From positions 11,986,614 through 12,050,613 of the forward strand of contig OZ020258.1 in NCBI GenBank assembly GCA_963971285.1: a stretch of 64,000 bases of DNA, given 5' to 3'. Position numbers and translations under genes: made by a program. This DNA comes from Astropecten irregularis. Lineage: Eukaryota; Echinodermata; Asteroidea; Paxillosida; Astropectinidae. The notes beneath the pieces are model-generated. The model worked only from the letters and a program-made list of their open reading frames with translations, was not told the origin of the DNA and did not search any database. Positions within the stretch are counted from its first letter, which is position 1; every line of letters begins with the position of its first letter. Shown piece after piece: positions 56,526 to 64,000 of the stretch.

Positions 56526-57352
56526 CGAAGCTGGTTAGCTCGTACGCCGACCAACTCGTACGCCAACCAACTCGTACGCCAACCAACTCGTACGCCGTTT
56601 GGTCAACTCGTACGACCGACCAACTCGTACGCCGACCAACTCGTACGCCGACCAACTCGTACGCCAACCAACTCGTACGCCAACCAACTCGTACGCCAAC
56701 CAACTCGTACACCACGTATAATTAAGCTTATGTTTGTAAACGTTGGCCGTTTTTTTTTTCAGTAGATTTTGTCATGTTGAGTGAAAATAAAAGGAAATAA
56801 AAGGAAGCATTCTGTAAATTCACTATGTGGAACTCGTTTGTGAAAATAAACGGAAATAAAGGAAGCATTTATTATGTACGTGGAATTGGATGTCGTTTGT
56901 GAACATAAAAGGAAATAAAAGGAAACATTCTGTATGTGTAAGTGCAAAAAAAAATGTTAGGTAGGATTTTAATTAATTAATTAATAATTTATTGCATTTC
57001 TTGTGTGCCATTTCCATCCGAGGATGTTCAAAGGCGCAATTACAGAATCAATTAAAAATGTGATTTTTACAGTCGGCTGACCGGCTGGTAGTTTTCCAAC
57101 ACCAGGAGATTTTAGGGGAGTATTTTAAAATACCTGATATAGTAGATTACAATTTACAGTAGATTATGAAAAAGGTAATTACTGCCTATCCCACGCAACC
57201 CAAAAGAGAAAAAAATAAAAAGGTACGAGTTGGTTGGCTTACGAGTTGGTTGGCGTACGAGTTGGTTGGCATACGAGTTGGTTGGCGTACGAGTTGGTCA
57301 GCGTACGAGTTGAGGCGTACGAGTTGGTCGGCGTACGAGTTGACCAGCATTC
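56526..57352 (+). mobile_element. Internally deleted MULE derivative
   Basis: Left array (about 11 units, CGAAGCTGGTTAGCTCGTAC start) and right array (about 8 units, ending GTACGAGTTGACCAGCATTC) correspond to those of the element at 52151. Flanking internal sequence also matches: TAATTAAGCTT...GTTTGTAAACGTTGGCCG, AGGAAATAAAAGGAAGCATT, and GGATGTTCAAAGGCGCAATT up to the transposase ATG. At 57060 the match stops, the whole transposase is missing, and it resumes at CCACGCAACCCAAAAGAG. The likely target duplication is imperfect (CACAGTAG 56512-56519 versus CACAGTAC 57353-57360). It is a non-autonomous relative. Confidence 0.85.
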
Positions 57353-57360
57353 CACAGTAC

Positions 57361-58017
57361 CAGTTTTTACCAACCAAATTTTCACAGGAAAAATCATTTA
57401 ATATTCATGTTTACTGCTGTTGAGCGCATTTTTCAACCTGTGCATTTTTTAACTGTTTGTCCGAAGTGACTTGTTTTTTTAAGAAAACCTGTGAGGCTGT
57501 GTCCAACGTTTTTAACCTCGGCCTATCTGAAGTGAAGGTAGCTACGTGCCGCCGTTAGAAAAATTCCAAATGAATGTTAAATTCAAGATTGCGAATGGCC
57601 CAGTTTGAAACTTGCGCAGGCGTCAAAATTGCGCTTAAGTTTTAACACTGCCTTTGACTTGATATGGCCATTCTTTGTTTTCAAATAAGCCTAACTATTT
57701 TTGTTTTTATTTATATGGGAGGCCTAATTTACATAATTTAATCTACAACTTGATTTGGAGTGGCAGGTCTCTGGCCACAGCGATCGTCATCACTTTTTTT
57801 GGCGTAATTTACTAATAATGATTTTCGTCCGGCCGTTCGTGTGAAAGGTTATCGTTTTTTTTTTATTCGAATGAAAAGTTGAAGTTTTTCAGTGCTTCAT
57901 ATTTTTGGGAACGTAATGAAATTCATCTCTACAACCTCATGTTAGAGTTTACTCTTAAAATTAATTATTTTAATGCGGGAAGACAATAGAAAAATGTTAC
58001 AGGTTTTTATAAAAAGA

Positions 58018-58050
<33 letters not shown>

Positions 58051-58286
58051 TTTTTTTTTATCATGTTTGTAACTGCACGTAAGGCTGCAGCACGCCATGA
58101 CAGCTATGCTATTCTAGTTTCAATGTGACATGGGCCTAGAAAGGCTAAATAGATAATATTTCAATCATATTACAATAATGACATGGGGAAGTTTATTCTT
58201 CATCATAATTAATATTAATTGATAATTTCCTGAGTAATAGTTTAGGGACAATTATTTTGTGTTTTAAGAACAGTAAAACAATAACA
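57361..58286. other. Intergenic between the two head-to-head genes
   Basis: A+T-rich. (ATT)n microsatellite at about 58018-58055 followed by a T run. No supported exon. Confidence 0.45.
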
Positions 58287-58394
58287 GGGGCCGATTTCAT
58301 AAAACTTACGACTCACCGCATAGATGCGACACGTCGCAGTTAGGACGCGTCACAAATCGAGTTGCGACGCGTTGCGGAGCTTTATGAAATAGGA
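58287..58394. repeat. Short foldback with GGGGCCGATTTCATAAA end
   Basis: Left GGGGCCGATTTCATAAAACT and right GCTTTATGAAATAGGATC are inverted. GCGACACGTCGC and GCGACGCGTTGCG inside. Ends are of the C/D/I type. Confidence 0.65.
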
Positions 58395-58504
58395 TCTTGG
58401 TTCTATAAACATGCCATAATAATTGGGGAAGATTTCCACTGACGGACAATACAGAAAAAAACTTTAATATCCTTGAAGAACTAACTTGATATCAGAAGTT
58501 ATTG

Positions 58505-58655
58505 GAACACCACTATAACGAACATCGCAGGATGTACAGGTATTGTCCGTTATAATGGTCGTTCGTAATAGTGATTTAATAAATTAAAGAACCATATTGG
58601 ATGATGTTTTATAGCCAAATGTTCGGTATACGGGTGTTCGTTGTAGTGGCATTTC
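58505..58655. repeat. Foldback with ACACCACTATAACGAAC end
   Basis: Left ACACCACTATAACGAACATC and right GGGTGTTCGTTGTAGTGG are imperfect inverted repeats bounding about 150 bp. Confidence 0.6.
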
Positions 58656-58880
58656 ACTTTAATTAATTAATGGTTATTTTAAATTTACTAGAACTGCAGA
58701 TATTTAACCTCAGCTCTACATTGCTGAAATTTAAGTCAGTCATTACTTTCATCACTTGATTCAGAATTATCCAAGTTCAGCTTAGTTTCCAAAACTTTGC
58801 TCAGTTAGCATCTCGTAAAAACTGTCCATGGTCTTTCTCCGAATGCTTGTTTCCAGGATTTCTCCGGGTGTAGCTGAGCC

Positions 58881-58971
58881 ATGGCAGGCAAGCGAGGAAG
58901 AGGGGACTTTGGATATGGGTCGCTGGACAGCCCGACAGATGCCCAGCACCAGGATGGTCAGTTTGGAAGAG
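58881..58971 (+). CDS. Syntaxin-like exon 1 (start)
   Basis: ATG in GCCATGGCA context (strong Kozak), 30 codons plus 1 nt, donor GTAACC. An acceptor-like TGCTTGTTTCCAG just upstream (about 58856) suggests that a 5'-UTR intron precedes it. Confidence 0.82.
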
Positions 58972-61900
58972 GTAACCACAGCCCCCACCCCCTTCTTCCC
59001 AATTTGGCCGATTTCACTAACGGTTTGCGATCATCGATCGCTAAAGCCCAAATCCATCGCTAAACGGAAAATATTGATCGCTACTTTGTGTAGCAATTTT
59101 ACATTTAGCGATGGGTTTGGGCTTTAGCAATGATTGCAAAGCGTTAGTGAAATCGGCCTCTGGGCTCTGGATTCAGATTGAAGCCATTTTGTAGCTTTCT
59201 CGGACCTTCCTGAACATTAGCTTTCCGAATATTTATGTGTGACAAGATCAGTGTTGTATGACTCGAGGCCGGCCTTGAGGCTGGAAATTTGCTGCCTCTG
59301 CCTCGTGGGTCCATGACTCGGCCTTGGCCTCGGCCTCAAAGAATTTTGACTGATGACTCGGCTTGAGGCCAGGAAAAAATGTTTAAAACTGAAACGTGTT
59401 TCCCAACATTTTTGTGGAACAATTTTCAATTTTTTTATTAAATACACTGACAGAATGAAAGTTAAAACATCGCACAAATAGTGCTCACCTACATCGCAAC
59501 ATTATTGTGTAGCTTGTAATGCATCGAATGTAATGAATTGAGAGCATGGTGCCCTGCACTAGTGTGGTTATAAACCGCATTGTGAAGTTCGGGTACCGCG
59601 TTTAGACTAGAAAACAGTCTCTCGCGGAGTGAAATGATATGCTCGTGTGTGGCCTCGGCCTCGGAGACCCATGACTTAGACTTGGCCTCGGCTACTCACG
59701 AGAAACTCTGCCTCGGCCTCAGCCTCTTAGGTTGTGGACTCGGATACAACACTGGACAAGATGTCCACAGTTCAACCCCTGCAAAGTTAACGGAAGCCGG
59801 GATCAGGGAAAAGAAATGACCGTCACAGAGGTTGATTTCACTAACGCTTTGCGATCATCACTGAAGCCCAAATCCATCGCAAATTAAATATCGCTCGGTG
59901 CTTTGCGTAGAAGTTTTCCATTCAATAGCGATGGATTTGGGCTTTAGCGATGATCGCAAAGCGTTAGTGAAATCAGTCCCTGGTCTTTGGATTCAGTTTA
60001 AAGCCATTTTGTAGCTTTCTCGGACCTTCCTAAACATTAGCTTTCCAAGTATTTATGTGTGACAAGATGTCCAGAATCCAACCTTGCAAAGTCACTGGAA
60101 GCTGTGGATCAGGGAAAAGAAATGACCGTCACAGAGGTTGATTTCACTAACGCTTTGCGATCATCACTAAAGCCCAAATTCATCGCAAATTAAATATCAC
60201 TCGGTGCTTTGCGTAGAAGTTTTCCATTCAATAGCGATGGATTTGGGCTTTAGCGATGATCGCAAAGCGTTTTTAGTGAAATCGGCCCCTGGTCTTGGTG
60301 GAATTCCTGGGATTGATTTCACCAAACGCATTGTAACTTACTATCAATCGTAGGATCTTTGATGCATTGCATCCCCTCATAGGATAGGCCATCTACGGTG
60401 GGTTATCCTTCATATTTAAAATTGATTTACGGTCTGTCAAAGGGCTTTGTGAAATCGACCCCTGGTCTTTTTCTCATCTTTTCTTCTCCGTTTTTTGTGC
60501 TTGCAACAGGGCAAAGCAATGAATTTGGAGATTTGGCACAGCAAGTCAGCTCGGCAATCTTCAAGATCGGCAACAATGGTGAGTTTATTTCTAGAGCACA
60601 TCTTTTTCGGAGAAAAAATCTGTAAATTCCTCCTCCAGCATTGGAAAGAGTTTTGGATGATTTATGACAATACAGATGTATTTAACTTCATATGAGTTTT
60701 GATTTTAACCTTTAATGATAAAATGCACTGTGGTAGGATCGTATATGATCAGTGTCAAGATTCTGAACTTTTTCTGTCTGTTTGTCTTACCGTTTTTATC
60801 TCTCCGAATCTCGTCCCCCGTACATCGGTGTCCGTCATGATTCTTCCCGTGGTCTGTCTTGTTGTCTGGCTGTCTGTCTGGTCACCCCGCTCTCTGCTGC
60901 AAAGTTTCAACTCTGGAGAAGGCGGTCCGTCAAATCGGCACGCCGAGCGACAGCAACATGCTTCGCAACCGAATGTAAGTTCCAACTTAAACGTGTCAAT
61001 TGATGATGCTATGAGAAAGTGATGGCGGGCACTCAACCGTCCCTAGCAGGGGTTCTCATGGCTGGGATACACTTGATTATATCTTCTCACTTGGGCCCTT
61101 ATCCCTATCCTTACCATTTTTTTTTTTTGCATCGAGTTAGGAGAACCTGACGTATCTGTCCTAAAATTACCTTTCTCAAAATTTCTGTTTTGCCTTTAAA
61201 GGTAGTATCATACTTTGTTTTTTGTCAAAGAAATGCAGATTCGTGGGCAAAAATATCAAGGAAGATTCAATAAAAGCAATCTGTGAAAATTTCAGTCCAA
61301 TACGTTGCCCACTTTTTGAGAAAACAGCGAAAAATGGCCACAGTATTTCTTAAGTGTTTTCTCTTTTATTTTTGATCTTTTAAAAGATCAAAAAAGATTT
61401 TCGGTCGTTGTTTTAGTAATTTCTGGATAAATACACCATTTCAGGCGAAAATTTTAACTATGTTTCTACCACCACCATCTTCATACCCTGTAAGTTATAC
61501 ATAAATCTGTGACAATTTCTGTTTTGGTCTCTTACCAAAGTATGATACAACCTTTAAAGGGAGTATTCTACTTTGGTAGCATACCGAAACAAAAATTTTC
61601 ACAGATTTACCTATAAGTTACAGGGTATATAGATGGTGATGGTAGAAACATACCGTTCAAATTTGTCTGCTTGAAATGCTGTATTTATCCAGAAAAGAGT
61701 AAAACCAGTGAGCAAAATTATTTTTGACCTTTTAAAGATCAAAAATAAAAGAGAAATACTGTGGCCGTTTTTCACCTTTTTCTCAAAAAGAGGGCACCCT
61801 ATGGGACTGAAATTTTTACAGATGACCGTTACTGTATCTGTCTTGATATTTTTGCCCATGAATCTGTATTTCTTTGACAAAAACCAAAGTATGGTATCAC

Positions 61901-63349
61901 CTTTAAGAAAGATCCTGCTAGAATCGAAACGTCAGGCCCACCGTACTCTAAGCATTGTATTTGTTTCAGGACATTATTTGGGTTAATGTGTAGTTGATGG
62001 GAGTTTATTTTAAAACTTGTACTTATCTTGCTGACGCCTGGGGCCAATTTTACGGAGCTGCTTAACACAAAAAATTGCTAAGCATGACATTTCTGTCTGA
62101 ATAAAAACAGGGTTAACAACCAAATTTCCATATGTTGTGTATCGCTTGTGATTGATCTTTGGCTGTTGTTCACTGACCATGAATATTAAATGAAATTTTT
62201 AACGCTGGTTTATTTTATTGGGCAAGACATTTTTGTGCTAAGCAAATTGTTGTGCTAAGCAGCGCCGTGAAATTGGCCCCTGATCAAGCACCACAATTCA
62301 GTATACTGGCTATTTCTGACCAACAGAGGGCAGCAGACTTACCAAACAATGGACACTTTTTTCCCCAATGGTTGGAATGAATTCTCTTTTCCAAAAAAGA
62401 ACAAAATAAGAACAAAATACTAAATAGCATAACTAATGATATGCTGTACCATTTAACTTTTGATATGAAAGCCGTATCTTCTTTGAGTGATCCCCCATGT
62501 ACTGTTTCTCAGGTTGCAGCATTGCTGCGCGTATCAGTGAAATGATCCTTGGGGTATGGCGGTGTGTGCGTGGTTTCAAGGCTTCTGACTGCCAAACGAA
62601 CAAAGATAATTGACTATTAGAGACACCTTTAATGTAGGGCTGGATTGCTCAGTTGGTAGAGCACCTGTACAATATAGATATATTCAGGAGGTCGCTGGTT
62701 CGAATCCCACTCAAGTCAATTTTTCTTTGTTCACCTTTCAATGACCTAACAAAATTTCAGTCAGTTTCCCTAGTGGTTATTTGATGAAAATAATATCAAA
62801 TCACAAGGGAAACTGACTGAAATTTTGTGGAAAAATTTACTGGAGAGAGATTCAAAACGGCGACCTCCTGAATACCGTACAGGAGCTCTACCAAATGAGC
62901 CATCCAGCCCTACGTTGGTGGTGACCCCAATAGTCAACTATCTTTGTTCATTTGGCAGTCAGAAGCTATGAAACCATGCACACACCGCCATACCCCAAGG
63001 ATCATTTCACCGATACGTGCAGCAATGCTGCAACCTTGGAACGGTACATGGGGGATCACTCAAAGAGGATACGGCTTTTTAATTAATATAATCACCAACT
63101 GAGCCATCCAGCCCTAAGTTGGTGGCCCTGGATGGCTCAGTTGGTAGAGCGCCTGTATGGTATTCAGGAGATCACCGGTTCGAATTCCGCTCCAGTCAAT
63201 TTTTTGTTGTTCACTTTTCATTGATATTATTTTGTTATAATCTGCTTCTTACCCACAGTCAAGCCAATCTACGCACGACCAATTCCATCGTCGGTGAGAC
63301 CACGTCCTGCATTAAAGATCTCAGCGTCATGGCACGCACTTTAGGCAAG
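58881..63349 (+). CDS. Syntaxin-family gene (TSNARE1 / syntaxin-7/12-like), 5' part
   Basis: Four coding exons: 58881-58971, 60510-60578, 60905-60974, 63259-63349. Phases 1, 1, 2, 0 all match and every junction is GT/AG. The 107 residues visible are the N-terminal region of a Qa-SNARE, which mediates endosomal or lysosomal membrane fusion. After a Gly-rich leader (MAGKRGRGDFGYGSLD) comes an Habc-like helix: FGDLAQQVSSAIFKIGNNVS, then TLEKAVRQIGTPSDSNMLRN, then helix b (TTNSIVGETTSCIKDL). IGTPSDSNMLR resembles LGTPSDTQELR of human TSNARE1 and LGTPQDSPELR of syntaxin-7, recalled from memory. The SNARE motif and membrane anchor must lie beyond the window. No disabling change is seen. The exact orthologue is undecided. 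Confidence 0.88.
59010..59165. repeat. Family I foldback, copy 1
   Basis: GGCCGATTTCACTAACGGTT at the left, GCGTTAGTGAAATCGGCC at the right; AAAGCCCAAATCCATCGC / GCGATGGGTTTGGGCTTT arms. It lies in syntaxin-like intron 1. Confidence 0.85.
59249..59754. mobile_element. hAT-like MITE with 8-bp target duplication
   Basis: Inverted ends CAGTGTTGTATGACTCG / CTCGGATACAACACTG flanked by a perfect duplication GACAAGAT (59241-59248, 59755-59762). CAGTGTTG ends plus 8-bp duplications are hAT-like. Subterminal arms are CTCGGCCTCGG-type repeats. It interrupts the tandemly duplicated host segment. No transposase. Confidence 0.85.
59755..60300. repeat. Tandem duplication (about 304 bp) carrying family I copies 2 and 3
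   Basis: Two near-identical units start at GACAAGATGTCC (59755 and about 60059). Each holds AAAGAAATGACCGTCACAGA and a family I foldback (59826-59988 and 60137-60293). The non-foldback part TTTTGTAGCTTTCTCGGACC also follows copy 1 at about 59188, so the original array had three units. Confidence 0.85.
60309..60465. repeat. Family D foldback MITE, copy 5
   Basis: GATTGATTTCACCAAACGCA at the left, TTGTGAAATCGACCCC at the right. It ends 44 bp before syntaxin-like exon 2. Confidence 0.75.
60510..60578 (+). CDS. Syntaxin-like exon 2
   Basis: Acceptor TGTGCTTGCAACAG, 69 nt, donor GTGAGT. Encodes GQSNEFGDLAQQVSSAIFK. Confidence 0.88.
60905..60974 (+). CDS. Syntaxin-like exon 3
   Basis: Acceptor after a pyrimidine-rich tract (CTCTCTGCTGCAAAG), 70 nt, donor GTAAGT. 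Encodes STLEKAVRQIGTPSDSNML, the diagnostic segment. Confidence 0.9.
61196..61557 (+). mobile_element. Family A TTAA-flanked MITE, copy 13
   Basis: Complete, with TTAA at 61196-61199 and 61554-61557. The latter is shared with the next copy. Confidence 0.85.
61554..61906 (-). mobile_element. Family A TTAA-flanked MITE, copy 14 (inverted)
   Basis: Starts at the TTAA shared with copy 13 and ends at TTAA 61903-61906, immediately before a hammerhead remnant. Confidence 0.85.
61904..61945 (+). ncRNA. Penelope-type hammerhead remnant
   Basis: GATCCTGCTAGAATC (stem II), GAAAC, GTC, AGGCCC are intact. The CUGANGA core is missing, apparently cut off by the adjacent family A insertion at a TTAA. Confidence 0.45.
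62040..62280. repeat. Family C foldback MITE, copy 8
   Basis: GGGGCCAATTTTACGGAGCT at the left, CGTGAAATTGGCCCC at the right; type-1 interior. Confidence 0.85.
62468..63078. repeat. 611-bp palindrome containing two opposed tRNA-like units
   Basis: Ends AAAGCCGTATCTTCTTTGAG / CTCAAAGAGGATACGGCTTT are inverted. The arms match almost throughout and each holds a tRNA-like SINE (62638-62717 plus; 62838-62909 minus). The turn lies at about 62750-62800 (GGTTATTTGATG / ATCAAATCAC). Confidence 0.85.
63091..63240 (+). repeat. tRNA-derived SINE-like copy with inverted stub
   Basis: 63126-63197 is tRNA-like with intact A-box (TGGCTCAGTTGG) and B-box GGTTCGAATTCC. It is preceded by a 25-bp inverted piece of its own start (CCAACTGAGCCATCCAGCCC). 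The tail ends at the acceptor of syntaxin-like exon 4. Confidence 0.8.
63259..63349 (+). CDS. Syntaxin-like exon 4
   Basis: Acceptor CTTCTTACCCACAG, 91 nt, donor GTACGT, ending in phase 0. Encodes QANLRTTNSIVGETTSCIKD and ends ...MARTLGK. The gene continues past the window. Confidence 0.88.
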
Positions 63350-63429
63350 GTACGTGCATCCAAATGAAACCTTTTTGAGCTGTTGGTGGCAGCAAACACT
63401 GAGGTCCTTTTCTTTCACAGTTCGTCAAA

Positions 63430-63750
63430 CTATTGGCCTAATCATCAAATAACCACAAGGGAAACTGACTGAATTTAAAGTCATTGAAAAGTGAACAAAG
63501 AAAAATTGACTGGAGCGGGATTCCAACCGGCGACCTCCTGAATACCGTACAGGCGCTCTACCAACTGAGTTATCCAGGTGGTGTCCCCCTTCCCCAATAG
63601 TCAAATATCTTCAAACAAAGCTAATTGACTATTGGGGTCACCACCAACGTAGGGCTGGATAGCCCAGTTAGTAGAGCGCCTGTACGGTATTCAGGAGGTC
63701 GCCGGTTCGAATCCCGCTTCAGTCAATTTTTCTATGTTCACTTTTCACAC
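63430..63750. repeat. Inverted pair of tRNA-like SINE copies
   Basis: 63508-63579 reads minus; 63653-63724 reads plus, with good A- and B-boxes (GGTTCGAATCCCGCTTC). Flanks CCCCAATAGTCAAATATCTT / GCTAATTGACTATTGGGG are inverted, so the pair is another foldback of the 62.5-kb type. Confidence 0.8.
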
Positions 63751-63764
63751 TATTGGCCTGTTAG

Positions 63765-64000
63765 ATTCAGGAATGTCATCCGGCGCTCAAAAGCTGCTCT
63801 GGATTGCATTTTAGCGTATCCTGCTTGCAACATGGAATTGCAAGATCAAATATGGCGACCAAGATACCCGGCGAAACAAACATGCCCTATAGACCGATCC
63901 GACGGCACGATATACTGTCCGCCATTACTGCAATGTCCCCGCCTGCCTTTTGTCCGACAACAAAATAATTTACGCTCCGCCGCACTCTATAAGTGCAGGG
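63765..64000. repeat. Foldback end fragment and family F copy 3 (cut by window)
   Basis: 63768-63890 resembles the foldback at 40826. From about 63892 the sequence follows family F (GACCGATCCGACGGCACGAT; TTTGTCCGACAACAAAATAA) up to the window end. Confidence 0.7.

Noticed and set aside
56458..56725. Frames of 81-85 codons through the MULE terminal array
   Set aside because: They are translations of the 16-bp tandem repeat, not protein-coding sequence.

Overview
This window is animal nuclear DNA, most likely from a marine deuterostome and probably an echinoderm. That assignment is an inference from split genes with GT/AG introns, an A+T-rich background with short GC-rich islands, and a very high density of short foldback (MITE-like) repeats and tRNA-derived repeats. 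There are no operons, Shine-Dalgarno sites or CRISPR arrays. Almost all long reading frames here are accidental, and the real coding sequence is in short spliced exons.

Genes. (1) CFAP95 (homologue of human C9orf135, a ciliary doublet-microtubule protein) is on the minus strand. It has five exons between 54962 and 41233, with every splice phase compatible: 645 nt of CDS, 214 aa, apparently complete. (2) A syntaxin-type gene (Habc/N-terminal part, closest to TSNARE1 and syntaxin-7/12) is on the plus strand. Four phase-compatible coding exons start at 58881 and the gene runs off the right edge. The two genes are head to head, 3.9 kb apart. (3) A Ser/Pro/His/Ala-rich first coding exon is suspected on the minus strand at 7555-7768, downstream of tandem YY1-like sites. 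Its family was not recognised.

Mobile DNA. A Mutator-like (MULE) transposon (52151-54604) lies in CFAP95 intron 1, bounded by a perfect 8-bp target duplication. Its terminal inverted repeats are arrays of a 16-bp unit, and its transposase is broken by one frameshift. Two to three histone-mRNA-type 3' hairpins follow directly after the transposase stop codon. An internally deleted relative lies at 56526-57352. A 131-bp insertion at 29923-30053 carries a Penelope-type hammerhead-ribozyme motif together with another histone-type hairpin.

MITE families, with names used in the entries: A and B have TTAA at both ends and are piggyBac-like; C, D and I have ends reading like GGGGCCAATTTCAT; E, F, H and K (K is mariner-like, TA flanks) are others; several hAT-like and one Harbinger-like element have clear target duplications. 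A and B copies are often chained through one shared TTAA. tRNA-like SINE sequences cluster at 62.6-63.7 kb, partly inside a 611-bp palindrome.

Layout. 1-40 kb is intergenic or intronic sequence with MITEs, GC-rich islands and a 21-bp minisatellite (30964-31990). 41.2-55 kb is CFAP95; its intron 4 holds a second minisatellite built from the same unit. 55-58.9 kb is the shared upstream region, with a nuclear-receptor half-site cluster. 58.9-64 kb is the 5' part of the syntaxin-like gene.
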